Positions 45,601 to 53,146 of a stretch of 64,000 nucleotides of DNA are shown here, piece after piece. A program made the translations under genes and the position numbers. The DNA lies in NCBI GenBank assembly GCA_041663645.1, contig JBAYMH010000004.1, forward strand, positions 1 through 64,000. The letters run 5' to 3'. Within the stretch, counting starts at the first letter, position 1. The number at the start of each line of letters is the position of its first letter. The stretch is from Minisyncoccus sp023229485. Its GTDB lineage: Bacteria; Patescibacteriota; Minisyncoccia; Minisyncoccales; Minisyncoccaceae. The notes under the pieces were generated by a model. That model did no database searches, was not told where the DNA came from, and saw only the letters and a list, made by a program, of their open reading frames with translations.

Positions 45601-45647
45601 GTCAGTTTTGTGATTTTAAGAACATTTGTTCTCATAAAAAGAGTTAA
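42612..45647 (+). CDS. UvrD/PcrA-type superfamily 1 helicase with RecB-family Fe-S nuclease
   Basis: The 1011-residue protein joins a 3'-5' DNA helicase to a nuclease. Helicase motifs: AGAGTGKTTV (residues ~28-37), ALTFTEKAAQEM, DEFQDTN (~259-265), DDDQSIFSFQGA, VHSAKGLEFDYVFL and RLFYVGLTRAK. The C-terminal part (~760-1011) is a PD-(D/E)xK domain with FENCPLQYKF, GAIDRIDDLG and IIDYKTG, and ends WHCQFCDFKNICSH, giving the four cysteines of an AddB/Cas4-like Fe-S nuclease. A function in recombinational repair or end resection, like AddAB/AdnAB, is likely. Confidence 0.93.
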   Translation: MNKDLLKKLNKEQKEATIFGNGPLMVVAGAGTGKTTVLTNRIAYLIERKNIKPQEILALTFTEKAAQEMQDRVEKLLPFGYYDFWISTFHSFADKLLRTHGLIIGIPTDYKLLEQTGSWIMVKKNFGKFSFLKEYRPLGNPTKFIHALISHFNHCKNEGIYPENYREYAETLKMDTDSFLLKKSKKKKIGEENEDELKLAERARIEELAMAYETYQQLLLDNSCLDFGDLINYAIKLLEKKPEILEKMRMQFKYVLVDEFQDTNWVQYELVKKIAFPKNNINVFADDDQSIFSFQGASFNNVLRFKKDYPNSKDTVLIQNYRSPQNILDLAYNFIQYNNPNRLEYQLNEIEEIRKRAEERGVDLDNFKKIDKKLISPNKKKGALELLSFESADEEITGVVGKIWEIKEMDDNVSFSDFAILTRTNDSANNFSRAMDRAGIPYQFYSSKGLYTHPLILDMISYFKVLIDFYDSASFYRILRMLPLDLPPEDVAKITQYSNKKGLPVFEAIQQDDLLDTITQVNRKKLQDLILFIRKHYRLSREKNVAEVFVNILEDVGYSRVLSAATEENLHNWEVIYQFYEKIKNFENTHIDGKLISFTEQMQMELDSGEEGNFKISLDDAFDSVKIMTVHSAKGLEFDYVFLTNLVHRKFPSDQRKEPIEIPDKLVKEVLPEGDAHIQEERRLFYVGLTRAKKGLFLTWASDYGGKILKKPSRFLLESKLISEEALEKQKLTRGHGSSSYGKNFGFKLESNETIKNDNIKRFLPDHFSFSQLASFENCPLQYKFMHILKIPTKGKSNFSFGKSIHNSLYKFVYDSQNGLKNEYPTLGDLMRTYEKEWINDWYEDAQEQQEFFKNGEKILKNFYNNFILDKPKVFTFDDVLALEKTFSLKIVGNNVIGAIDRIDDLGDGVEIIDYKTGNPKTSLGTDERFQLLIYHLAAKKIFNLEVKKLTFFYVENGSKFSFEPKDGDEDKTEKKIADIIDKLKRSSFKPTAGWHCQFCDFKNICSHKKS

Positions 45648-45657
45648 TGTTAAAAAT

Positions 45658-46668
45658 ATGAAAAACAGTAAATTAGAAAAAATAGTAATTCTTGGCGATG
45701 GTGCATGGGGAACAACTTTAGCGGGAGTAGCCAGCAAGAATGGATATGATGTTGTTTTGTGGAGTAATTTTCCAGAATATTTAGAAGAGCTTAATAAAAA
45801 AAGAGAGAATAGAATATACATGCCTGGAATTAAAATTCCAAAAGAGATTGTTTTTGAAAATGACTTAGAGAAAGCTATTTCCGGACGAGATATTATAATT
45901 TTTGCTATTCCTTCAAAATTTTTTCGGGAGGTTGTGGTGAAAATAAAAAAGTCAAAAATTTCTTTAAAAGGTAAAGTGTTTGTTAATGTTGCAAAAGGCA
46001 TTGAGCAAAAAACCTTGAAGAGAATGACTGAGATATTCAAAGATGAACTTGGAAATATAAAAGTGGCAGTGTTGTCTGGCCCAACAATCGCAATTGAAGT
46101 TGCAAAAGAATTACCAGCACTTATAGTAGCTGCTTCAAGGGATAAAAAAGTTGCTCAACGAATTCAAGATATTTTTTCTAATGAGTATTTTCGTGTTTAT
46201 ACTAGTAGGGACGTTATTGGTGTTGAATTGGGCGGTCCGCTTAAGAATATTATTGCTGTTGTGGCTGGAATTTCTGATGGACTTGGCTATGGTTCTAATG
46301 CTAAAGCAGCAATTTTATCAAGGGGTATTGTGGAAATTCAGAGATTAGGACAATTAATGGGGGCTAAGAAAAAAACTTTTGCTGGTCTTGCTGGGTTGGG
46401 AGACTTATCGACTACTTGCATAAGTCCTGACAGTAGAAATAGAACTTTTGGGGAAAGGATAGGTAGGGGAGAAAGAATGAAAGATATTGTAAATTCTACT
46501 TCGGCAATAATTGAAGGAGCTACAACAACTGAAGCGATTTATGAGCTTAGTCAAAGATATAAAATAGAAATGCCGATTACGGAACAAGTGTATTTAATAC
46601 TTTATAAAAATAAGCATCCTAAGCAGGCAATGATAGACTTAATGACTAGGGAGAAAAGGGCAGAATAA
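45658..46668 (+). CDS. gpsA: NAD(P)-dependent glycerol-3-phosphate dehydrogenase GpsA
   Basis: GpsA reduces dihydroxyacetone phosphate to sn-glycerol-3-phosphate for phospholipid synthesis. From ATG 45658 the protein has 336 residues. The Rossmann start is ILGDGAWGTTLAG (residues ~10-22), followed by FAIPSKFFREV, NVAKGIEQ, LSGPTIAIEVA, GGPLKNIIAV (catalytic Lys) and GLAGLGDLSTTC, with RNRTFG for substrate binding. The length is normal. An upstream in-frame start would overlap the helicase gene. If real in this reduced genome it suggests some lipid head-group synthesis. Confidence 0.95.
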   Translation: MKNSKLEKIVILGDGAWGTTLAGVASKNGYDVVLWSNFPEYLEELNKKRENRIYMPGIKIPKEIVFENDLEKAISGRDIIIFAIPSKFFREVVVKIKKSKISLKGKVFVNVAKGIEQKTLKRMTEIFKDELGNIKVAVLSGPTIAIEVAKELPALIVAASRDKKVAQRIQDIFSNEYFRVYTSRDVIGVELGGPLKNIIAVVAGISDGLGYGSNAKAAILSRGIVEIQRLGQLMGAKKKTFAGLAGLGDLSTTCISPDSRNRTFGERIGRGERMKDIVNSTSAIIEGATTTEAIYELSQRYKIEMPITEQVYLILYKNKHPKQAMIDLMTREKRAE

Positions 46669-46725
46669 TTTTTGTTTGCATTAATATTTGAAGATGATAT
46701 CATTATATAAAATAAACAATTTATT

Positions 46726-49700
46726 ATGTCTAAAATAAAGGCTTTTACTCTTGTTGAAATAATTATCACGATTGCAATTATTGGTATTATGGCTTCGATA
46801 ATATATATTAATTATATTAACGAATCTTCTTATCAATCCACGTTAACAAAAGCAAAAACTTTTGCTGTTTCTGTTCCGTTATCTATTCCGACAAGTTTTG
46901 TATCAACGTGGAAATTTGATGGCTCAACAGCGATTAGTAGTCCAGCGACTACTGCTGATTTATTTGATTCGTGGGGTGATGCCAGTGGAACAAGTGTTTC
47001 GGGAACAGTTGTTTTGGGTGAAGATAGTTGCATATTTGGAAAATGTATTTATTTTAATGGAACGAGTGATGTCATCTCAACAGGTTCTTCGGAGGGTATT
47101 TTAAATAAAAAATCCAATTGGACAATTTCTGCTTGGGTAAAGCCAGATGCTAATGGTGGTAAGGATTGTTTTTATTCGGAAGGAGAAGGGTCTAATACTA
47201 TTTTTAATGCCTGTATTACTGCTGATAATAATATTTCAGTTTCTATTTATAGAGGAGGTGTACTCGAGGAGATTACTACTAGTGCCTCTGTGAATAAGAT
47301 TAATCGAGGAAAATGGAATTATATCGTGATTAGTTTAATGAATGGTGATTCTAGTGGAATTTTAAAGTTTTGGTTAAATGGTGATTTAATATTTTCTACT
47401 AATAATCAATCGAAAATTGATTACACTTCTAGTGCTATTCAGGGGAATATTGGAGCAAGCGTTAATGGAGCGGATTATTTTAAGGGGGCAATAGATGATA
47501 TTCAGATATATAGTGATTATGTTTCTTCTGCTGCTATCTCAAGCACCACAAGAGAATTAGTCAGTATTGCAATCACAAGTCCAGCCTCAAAAACAAGCTA
47601 TGCCATTAATGATACTTTGGATATTAATGGATTGATTGTTACTGGCACTTATACTGATTCAACAACTAATATTGAAACGATAACAACTTCAAATATTACT
47701 GGATTTAATAGTAGTAGTCCTGTTGAAAATCAAGTCTTAACTATAACTTTTAATGGAAAGACGACGACATATAATATAAGCGTTGTTCCAACTATTCCTA
47801 CTAACTTGGCTTGTTATGGTTCTTCTGCCACAACCGTCAGTTGCTCATGGACAGCTGTCAGTGGTTCTGGAATTACCTATAGATTAAGAGTTGACTCTAG
47901 TGATTCTAATATTATTAGCTCTTCTACTATTCCGGCTTATAGTTCAGGCCTTACCTGTAATACTAATCATAATTATGAAATCAAAGCCTGTAGTGGTAGT
48001 GCCTGTTCTAATTATTCGGCTACTGTTTCTGCTAGTACTCTCGTTTGTCCTCCTGTAGCTCCCGCGAGCCTAACTTGTAGCACGAATTCGAAAACTGCTA
48101 TTACTTGTAGCTGGCCAACCTCGACAGGTGCAACCGCCTACGATCTTGAAAGGAATGGGTCGTCTGCAGAATTATTGACTAATACAAGAGCAGATACGGA
48201 CTTGACTTGTGGTACTTCATATACTTATCGTGTTCGGGCTAAGAATGCTGGCGGTAATTCTGGCTGGGTGGCAACTAGCCCAGCAACAACCACAACAGCT
48301 ATTTGTGCCCCCATAGCTCCTACTAGTTTGACCTGTACTCCTGCTTCTGGCACATCAATGAACTGTTCATGGACAGCCTCGGAAGGTGCTACTAGTTATG
48401 TCCTTAAAAGAGGACTTTCGACTGTTTATAATAATTCCGGAACGTCATTTACTGATTCGTCATTAATTTGTGGTACTTCTTATAATTATCAAGTACAAGC
48501 TTGCGATGGAACAGATTGTTCTGGATCAACAACGACTTCAGCGACTACGGTTGTTTGCCCTCCTGCTATTCCAGCTACTTTGACTTGTACGGGTGCCTCC
48601 GCTTCATTAATTAATTGTTCTTGGTCTAGTGTTTCTGGCACTACTTTATACCAGCTTCAAAGAGACGGGACGACTATCCAAAATTCTTCGGCCACCTCAA
48701 AGGCAGATTCCGGAATTTTATGTGATACTTATGCATATCAGGTAAATGCATGTAATGCTGGTGGATGCTCTGGATGGAAAACTGCGACTGGGTCTACTAT
48801 TCAGTGTTATGCAGTAAAAAATTTGAATATTTCTACTGGTATACAAATAGCATCTTCTAGTGATTTTTCTAGGATTTATTATCATGGAGGGACTGGGAGT
48901 AATACTATTTATGGTTCATCTGATTTTGGGACTACTTGGTCAACAGCTTCTCAGCCGCAAGGAAGTGCTACGAGTTATTATTTTGAGGGATTGGCTGCGT
49001 CTGGTAATGGCTCTAGACTTTTAGCTGGAAGCAGTTCGGGAATTGACCTTGATCTTGGAAGATTGTTTGTGTCATCAGATTACGGTGCTACATGGACCGA
49101 GACACAACCGTCTGGAAACGTAACAGTAGTATGGAGTAGACTTGCTATTTCTAATGATGGTTCTAAAATGTATGCGGCAGGATATAATGGGCCGGGTTAT
49201 AGTGGTTGGCATATATATTTATCTACTAATTACGGTACTACTTGGACAGAGCTTACGGGCATACAACGATGGCTTTCGTTTGATATTTCGACAAATGGAG
49301 CTTATGTTTATGCTTCAAATGCTACTGAAAATAAGTTATATAAGTCATCAGATTACGGCACTACTTGGGCAGAAATTGGCAGTTATGCTAATGATTTAAG
49401 TGTTTCTGGAGATGGGGCTCGTATTATTTATAGCAATACGAAATGGTCAGGTAGTACAATTGTTTCAGGTGGCAATTTGTACCTATCTTCAAATTATGGA
49501 GCAACGATTACCGAAATTTTTCCTGCTGGTTCTGGAATAAAAGGTTGGCGTACACAAGGGATGTCTTCAAATGGAGCTCGTATGATTGCTGGAATAAGAT
49601 CTGGTAGAATATACATGTCTCTTGATTATGGCTCTACTTGGAGTGAAATAAGGCCACTTGGAGATGTGAACACTACTCTTAGTGGTGTGAGATTTTCTAC

Positions 49701-49764
49701 TGATGGCTCTCGTGTTCTTCTTATTATAGATGGTGTGTTGTATTTGGGAACGTTTCTTCCCTAA
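46726..49764 (+). CDS. Pilin-like, LamG / FN3 / BNR multidomain surface protein
   Basis: The 1012-residue protein starts with a type IV prepilin-like signal, KAFTLVEIIITIAIIGIM (residues ~4-21), with Ala in place of the usual Gly before Phe. Domains in order: LamG-like (~80-265, WTISAWVKPD), a Big_3-like domain (~270-345), four Cys-rich fibronectin III-like units each with NCSW or SCSW and CGTSYxY text (~350-690), and a C-terminal propeller of at least six Asp-box/BNR repeats (SSDYGATW, STNYGTTW, SLDYGSTW; ~700-1012). It is probably exported through the pilus system and binds glycans or other cells. Confidence 0.82.
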   Translation: MSKIKAFTLVEIIITIAIIGIMASIIYINYINESSYQSTLTKAKTFAVSVPLSIPTSFVSTWKFDGSTAISSPATTADLFDSWGDASGTSVSGTVVLGEDSCIFGKCIYFNGTSDVISTGSSEGILNKKSNWTISAWVKPDANGGKDCFYSEGEGSNTIFNACITADNNISVSIYRGGVLEEITTSASVNKINRGKWNYIVISLMNGDSSGILKFWLNGDLIFSTNNQSKIDYTSSAIQGNIGASVNGADYFKGAIDDIQIYSDYVSSAAISSTTRELVSIAITSPASKTSYAINDTLDINGLIVTGTYTDSTTNIETITTSNITGFNSSSPVENQVLTITFNGKTTTYNISVVPTIPTNLACYGSSATTVSCSWTAVSGSGITYRLRVDSSDSNIISSSTIPAYSSGLTCNTNHNYEIKACSGSACSNYSATVSASTLVCPPVAPASLTCSTNSKTAITCSWPTSTGATAYDLERNGSSAELLTNTRADTDLTCGTSYTYRVRAKNAGGNSGWVATSPATTTTAICAPIAPTSLTCTPASGTSMNCSWTASEGATSYVLKRGLSTVYNNSGTSFTDSSLICGTSYNYQVQACDGTDCSGSTTTSATTVVCPPAIPATLTCTGASASLINCSWSSVSGTTLYQLQRDGTTIQNSSATSKADSGILCDTYAYQVNACNAGGCSGWKTATGSTIQCYAVKNLNISTGIQIASSSDFSRIYYHGGTGSNTIYGSSDFGTTWSTASQPQGSATSYYFEGLAASGNGSRLLAGSSSGIDLDLGRLFVSSDYGATWTETQPSGNVTVVWSRLAISNDGSKMYAAGYNGPGYSGWHIYLSTNYGTTWTELTGIQRWLSFDISTNGAYVYASNATENKLYKSSDYGTTWAEIGSYANDLSVSGDGARIIYSNTKWSGSTIVSGGNLYLSSNYGATITEIFPAGSGIKGWRTQGMSSNGARMIAGIRSGRIYMSLDYGSTWSEIRPLGDVNTTLSGVRFSTDGSRVLLIIDGVLYLGTFLP

Positions 49765-49839
49765 TTAATCAAGGAATAGAGTTGATGAAAGCTAATTTTT
49801 AAGGTAAGTTTAATTTATAATAATAATGATTTTAGAAAG

Positions 49840-50319
49840 ATGAAAGTAAATATTTTTATTGAAAATCCAAAAGGTAGTCACAATAAGTATGAGCTTGATA
49901 AAGAGACAAACAAAATAATGCTCGATAGGGTTTTACATTCTGCTGTATATTGGCCATTTGAATATGGATTTTTGGAAGATACCTTGGCGGATGATGGCGA
50001 TCCTTTAGATGTTTTAGTCTTGTCTGAGAGTCCTACGTTTCCTGGATGTGTTGTGCCATGTAGGGTAATTGGAATGCTTAATATGGAAGATGAGGCTGGT
50101 CTTGATTATAAGATTATTGCGGTTCCAGATGATAAAATAGATCCTCGTTTTAAAGAAATACAGGATATTTCTGATGTTAGCGAACATCAACAAAAAATGA
50201 TTCAGGAATTTTTTGAAACGTATAAAAGATTGGAGGTTGGGAAATGGGTAAAAATTACTGGTTTTGAATCCAGAGAGATTGCCGAAAATATTATTGAGAA
50301 GTCGCGTATTAATAAATAA
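49840..50319 (+). CDS. ppa: Inorganic pyrophosphatase, soluble family I
   Basis: The 159-residue enzyme hydrolyses pyrophosphate to drive biosynthesis. The active-site pattern is visible: ENPKGSHNKYELD (residues ~7-19), YPFEYGFLEDT-like WPFEYGFLEDT (~40-50), the signature DGDPLDVLVL (~54-63, three metal-binding Asp) and AVPDDKIDPRF (~98-108). The length fits bacterial class A enzymes (~160-175). Confidence 0.95.
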   Translation: MKVNIFIENPKGSHNKYELDKETNKIMLDRVLHSAVYWPFEYGFLEDTLADDGDPLDVLVLSESPTFPGCVVPCRVIGMLNMEDEAGLDYKIIAVPDDKIDPRFKEIQDISDVSEHQQKMIQEFFETYKRLEVGKWVKITGFESREIAENIIEKSRINK

Positions 50320-50337
50320 ACAAATAAAATATAAAAA

Positions 50338-50535
50338 ATGGAATATTCAGTTGATAAAGAAAAGTGTATTGGTTGTGGAAGTTGTAATTTAGCTTGTCCG
50401 AGTGGTATGGGCATGGGAAATGATGGAAAAGCTAGTGTAATATCTGCTAATGAGGTAGAAAGTTGCGGAGGCGTTGATTTGTGTCCTTATGACGCAATCG
50501 TAGAAGTGACACAAAGTAACGATGAAGAAGTTTAA
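50338..50535 (+). CDS. Small 4Fe-4S ferredoxin
   Basis: The 65-residue protein carries KCIGCGSCNLACPSG (residues ~8-22), a CxxCxxCxxxCP cluster motif, and a second DLCPYDAI end near 50. The two halves are unequal, as in single-cluster ferredoxins of this size. It is a likely electron carrier for the hydrogenase, flavodoxin-type or rubrerythrin partners; this is inference. It follows ppa by 18 bp and ends before a strong terminator. Confidence 0.9.
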   Translation: MEYSVDKEKCIGCGSCNLACPSGMGMGNDGKASVISANEVESCGGVDLCPYDAIVEVTQSNDEEV

Positions 50536-50550
50536 TTACAAGAAATTAGA

Positions 50551-50573
50551 AACTCGCATTCGCGAGTTTTTTA
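50551..50573 (+). terminator. Intrinsic terminator after the ferredoxin gene
   Basis: AACTCGC-ATTC-GCGAGTT followed by T's is a clean 7-bp GC-containing hairpin 16 bp after the ferredoxin stop. Confidence 0.9.
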
Positions 50574-50637
50574 TTAGACTACTGGACAATAATTTTTTTT
50601 AATTATAGTATTATTTTGTTGAAATAAATGAAAAAGT

Positions 50638-50847
50638 ATGAAAATTACAAAAGAAACAAAACTTGATAAAATTTTAGAAATTGAGGGAGCAGAGGAGGTA
50701 TTGTTTAATTATGAAGTGCCTTGTCTTTCTTGTCCTTGTGCCAAATATGAATTGGCAGAGCTTGATATTGGCTTTGTTTGTGAGAAATATGATATTGATT
50801 GCGATAAATTAATTGGTGAGTTAAATAAGAGAATTGAAGAAAAATAA
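50638..50847 (+). CDS. DUF1858 domain protein
   Basis: The 69-residue protein matches DUF1858, a small helical domain with a redox-type Cys pair; here PCLSCPCAKYELAEL at residues ~30-44. Stand-alone DUF1858 proteins are common in anaerobes and have been described as redox-disulfide proteins linked to hybrid cluster protein. The exact partner is unknown. It lies 5 bp before the MBL-fold gene. Confidence 0.8.
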   Translation: MKITKETKLDKILEIEGAEEVLFNYEVPCLSCPCAKYELAELDIGFVCEKYDIDCDKLIGELNKRIEEK

Positions 50848-50852
50848 GATAA

Positions 50853-51722
50853 ATGAAAAAGACTGCTTATATTATTTTAACTGTTTTGGTTATTATTAAT
50901 ATCATTAGTTGGTCATTTTTATTTTCAACAAAAGATAACTTGCTTAAGGTTATCTTTTTTGATGTTGGGCAGGGGGATGGAATTTTTATAGAAACTTTAG
51001 ATAAAAAACAAATAGTAATTGATGGTGGTCCTGATTATAATTTAATGGCTGAAAAGATTTCTGAAGAATTACCTTTCTGGGATAAGGAGATTGATGCAAT
51101 TATTTTAACTCATACCGATAGCGATCACATGAATGGGCTTTTGGGTGTTTTAGAAAAATATAAGGTTGATAATATTTTATGGACTGGAGTAAAAAAAGAA
51201 GGGATGGAAAAGAAAATAGAAAATTGGGAAAATATAGTAAATAAGGAAGTAGAAAATAATGGGGCTAAAGTTTTTTTAGTTAAAAATACTAATACCATAT
51301 TGACTAGCAATATGAGTTTAAATTTTCTTTGGCCAGAAAAAATTAATGAGAAAATTAATAGTAACGATTCTAACGATTATTCCTTAGCTTCAAGATTATG
51401 TTATTTAAAAACATGTTTTTTATTTATGGGTGATATGTCTTTTAATGAAGAAAAAAATGTCATTCGAGATGAGGATATAAAGGGCGATATTTTAAAGGTT
51501 GCTCATCATGGTTCAAAATATGCAACGTCTAATGAATTTATATCCGCGGTTTCTCCAAAGTTGGCAATAATTGAAGTGGGTAAAAACAGTTATGGGCATC
51601 CAGCTTTAGAAACGATAAAAAGATTAGAGGATTATGGGGCTAAGGTAGTGAGAACGGACACGCAGGGGGATATTACTGTTTTCTCGGACGGGCAAGATTA
51701 TAAGATAGTTTATGAAAAATAG
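50853..51722 (+). CDS. ComEC C-terminal-like metallo-beta-lactamase protein
   Basis: The 289-residue protein has a signal peptide or anchor (residues ~3-23) and an MBL-fold domain like the C terminus of the competence channel ComEC: VIFFDVGQGDGIFIET (~32-47), LTHTDSDHMNGLLG (~86-99, metal ligands), FLFMGDM (~190) and VAHHGSKYATS (~215-225). Stand-alone forms are secreted or membrane-tethered nucleases or hydrolases. The channel part of ComEC is not in the window. Digestion of external DNA for uptake is possible but unproven. Confidence 0.88.
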   Translation: MKKTAYIILTVLVIINIISWSFLFSTKDNLLKVIFFDVGQGDGIFIETLDKKQIVIDGGPDYNLMAEKISEELPFWDKEIDAIILTHTDSDHMNGLLGVLEKYKVDNILWTGVKKEGMEKKIENWENIVNKEVENNGAKVFLVKNTNTILTSNMSLNFLWPEKINEKINSNDSNDYSLASRLCYLKTCFLFMGDMSFNEEKNVIRDEDIKGDILKVAHHGSKYATSNEFISAVSPKLAIIEVGKNSYGHPALETIKRLEDYGAKVVRTDTQGDITVFSDGQDYKIVYEK

Positions 51723-51738
51723 GCGGCGGATTCAAGTA

Positions 51739-51767
51739 TTAACATATATGCGAAAGGATGATATAAA
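51739..51767 (+). promoter_or_regulatory. Sigma70-type promoter of the structured RNA
   Basis: TTAACA (51739-51744) and TATAAA (51762-51767) are exactly 17 bp apart. The first paired base of the RNA's closing stem is at 51773, where transcription would be expected to start. Confidence 0.7.
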
Positions 51768-51772
51768 TTAAG

Positions 51773-51895
51773 TGGTTCTATGTTTTAAATTTCCTAACAA
51801 ATTTATATAGGGAGCCTACTTTTTTTGACTACCGTGGTAGTTGAAATCGGTGCCCACTTCAAAAGTGGTTAGGACTTCTTAAAATCGTAGAACCA
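51773..51895 (+). ncRNA. Structured small RNA, rod-like, possibly 6S-type
   Basis: About 123 nt fold into a long rod. TGGTTCTATG (51773-51782) pairs with CGTAGAACCA (51886-51895), TTTTAA with TTAAAA just inside, then TCCTAA with TTAGGA. Inside the rod are a hairpin CCACTT-CAAA-AGTGG on the 3' side, a hairpin CTACC-GT-GGTAG, and GGG/CCC pairing around it. A closing stem, a central bubble with a 3'-side hairpin and an apical stem resemble 6S RNA, but I see no diagnostic sequence. It has a promoter and a terminator of its own. It lacks SRP, tmRNA and RNase P signatures. Confidence 0.6.
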
Positions 51896-51896
51896 T

Positions 51897-51925
51897 AAAT
51901 AGCGCCCGATGGACGCTATTTATTC
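51897..51925 (+). terminator. Terminator of the structured RNA
   Basis: AAATAGCG-CCCGATGGA-CGCTATTT followed by ATTC sits 1 bp after the RNA's closing stem. The T-tract is weak but the stem is 8 bp. Confidence 0.65.
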
Positions 51926-51993
51926 TATGAAAAAGAGAGTGGTTCGGGAGATGCTTATAAACATGTTTGAGAAATTGTGGAAAATAAAAAAAG

Positions 51994-52067
51994 GGGCGTT
52001 TAGCTCAGTTGGTTAGAGCGTTGCGTTCACATCGCAGAGGTCACAAGTTCGAATCTTGTAACGCCCA
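51994..52067 (+). tRNA. tRNA-Val (anticodon CAC)
   Basis: A full cloverleaf: acceptor GGGCGTT/AACGCCC, D arm GCTC...GAGC with AGTTGGTTA, anticodon stem TTGCG/CGCAG around TTCACAT, and T arm ACAAG/CTTGT with TTCGAAT. The discriminator is A and CCA is not encoded. It reads GUG codons. Confidence 0.96.
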
Positions 52068-52142
52068 CATTAAGAATTTAAAGTATTGGCATTATATTAC
52101 AAACGAGAGTATAGTGGACTCAGTAAGTTTGGAGGACGAGGG

Positions 52143-52430
52143 ATGTTACTTAATCAAAAAGATTGGTATTTGTATGTTCGGGACAGATGCACTGATAGTC
52201 GTATGAGGGGTGTATATGGAAGAACATTGCCTTATGGCGAATTTAGCTTTGACGGCTTGACTAGCTATAGGTTGTTTAGAATTTCCAGCATGATAACTAA
52301 TGAGATGTGCTGGGGAAGAACTTATCCTATTGGTCGCATGTGGAAGATAAGGAGAAAAATTGGGAAGTTTTTCTTTATTCTGGGTTGTTATTTTTGGAAT
52401 AAAGAATTTTATAGAAGTGAGATGTGGTAA
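52143..52430 (+). CDS. Hypothetical basic protein, possibly not real
   Basis: From ATG 52143, which has a GAGG-type site just upstream, the frame encodes 95 residues rich in Arg, Tyr, Trp and Gly and ends before a good terminator. The C-terminal part (KIRRKIGKFFFILGCYFWNKEF, over residues ~68-90) could be membrane-associated. I recognise no family. It sits directly after tRNA-Val and its codon use differs from the clear genes, so it may be chance. Confidence 0.35.
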   Translation: MLLNQKDWYLYVRDRCTDSRMRGVYGRTLPYGEFSFDGLTSYRLFRISSMITNEMCWGRTYPIGRMWKIRRKIGKFFFILGCYFWNKEFYRSEMW

Positions 52431-52435
52431 ATTTT

Positions 52436-52459
52436 AGTGCTCTTTGGGGCACTTTTTAT
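52436..52459 (+). terminator. Intrinsic terminator after tRNA-Val/small ORF
   Basis: AGTGCTC-TTTG-GGGCACT followed by TTTTTATTTT. It ends the transcript carrying tRNA-Val and the small reading frame. Confidence 0.85.
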
Positions 52460-52572
52460 TTTGATAATTTTGAATTGACTTATGAATTATAAGGTTATAG
52501 TATTAATTATGGATATAAAAATATATCATAATTTAATAGGATCGAATTTTATCAATTTAGATACCGATTAGG

Positions 52573-52600
52573 CACATCATTTTTGATGTGTTTATTTTTT
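52573..52600 (+). terminator. Second terminator-like hairpin
   Basis: CACATC-ATTTTT-GATGTG followed by TTTATTTTTT. It lies between a 20-codon frame (52509-52571) and the promoter for the 71-residue protein. The stretch 52460-52600 holds no other gene that I can support. Confidence 0.8.
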
Positions 52601-52608
52601 ATAAAACT

Positions 52609-52635
52609 TTGACTTTTAAAAATAGTGGTTATAAT
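52609..52635 (+). promoter_or_regulatory. Probable promoter of the 71-residue protein
   Basis: TTGACT (52609-52614) and TATAAT (52630-52635) are 15 bp apart, slightly short but with strong hexamers. The gene's ATG is at 52685. Confidence 0.5.
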
Positions 52636-52684
52636 ATCCTCATTCTAGGGTTATTAGTATTTATTAATTAAATATTAAAAATAT

Positions 52685-52900
52685 ATGAAATATTATATAG
52701 ATATTAAAGCTCAGCCCAATGGTGATTATGAAATTCATACAAAAGAATGTACGCATTTACCTATACATAAAAATATAAAATATCTTGGGGAGTTTCCGAA
52801 TTGCAAGGAGGCCTTAAGGGAGGCAAAAAAATATTATACTGAAGCGAACGGATGTTATTATTGTTCAAGTGATTGCCACGAAGAAAATTTTGATATTTAA
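52685..52900 (+). CDS. Small conserved Cys/His-rich protein
   Basis: The 71-residue protein has the pattern IHTKECTHLP (residues ~17-26), YLGEFPNCKEALREAKKYY (~33-51) and NGCYYCSSDCHEE (~55-67). I know this layout from small conserved hypothetical proteins of many bacteria in which a phrase like 'LG.F.sC..Al..Ak' precedes a CxxC...CH end. The Cys and His residues could bind zinc. Function is unknown. It has its own promoter and lies just upstream of the interrupted tRNA-Gly. Confidence 0.8.
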   Translation: MKYYIDIKAQPNGDYEIHTKECTHLPIHKNIKYLGEFPNCKEALREAKKYYTEANGCYYCSSDCHEENFDI

Positions 52901-52946
52901 ATAGGTTTGTGGTAAATATTAGTTATTGTATGCGGGAGTAGCTTAG

Positions 52947-53027
52947 GTGGCTTGCGAAGCAAGGCCGGAAGTTTGACTGAAACTGAGGCGGGCCCCGAAA
53001 CATTTTCGGCAGAAAATGATTGAGGGG
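52947..53027 (+). repeat. Structured insert A, in the tRNA-Gly D loop
   Basis: Three hairpins follow one another: GGCTTGC-GAA-GCAAGGCC, AGTTT-GACTG-AAACT, and CCCC closing CATTTTC-GGCA-GAAAATG with GGGG. The third stem and loop nearly equal the reverse complement of hairpin 1 in repeat copies 2 and 4, and the GACTG loop equals the reverse complement of their hairpin 2 loop. Confidence 0.72.
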
Positions 53028-53059
53028 GAGCGTTTGCTTCCCAAGCAAAAGATCGCGGG

Positions 53060-53146
53060 ATTGATTCGTGAAGCGAATCAATGACGGAGGCCTGTCTGAG
53101 GCCGAGTCGGGTTGCTAAAATTTTTCAGCAGAAAAATATTTAGCAA
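53060..53146 (+). repeat. Structured insert B, in the tRNA-Gly T loop
   Basis: Three hairpins: ATTGATTCG-TGAAG-CGAATCAAT, GGCC-TGTCTGA-GGCC enclosed by GAC/GTC, and TTGCTAAA...TTTTT-CAGCA-GAAAAA...TTTAGCAA. The last shares the AGCA loop and T/A-rich stem with insert A, element C, element D and the reverse complement of the intergenic repeats. The surrounding T stem stays paired across the insert. Confidence 0.72.

Noticed and set aside
51773..51895. Structured RNA as tmRNA, SRP RNA or RNase P
   Set aside because: There is no tRNA-like end with a tag frame, no SRP apical GGAA-type tetraloop motif, and the RNA is far too short for RNase P.
52009..52206. Open frame starting inside tRNA-Val (65 codons)
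   Set aside because: It begins within the tRNA and shows no protein family; the tRNA is unambiguous.
52509..52571. 20-codon frame before a terminator, possible leader peptide
   Set aside because: It has no run of regulatory codons, no alternative antiterminator pairing that I can see, and a weak ribosome site. It is probably chance.
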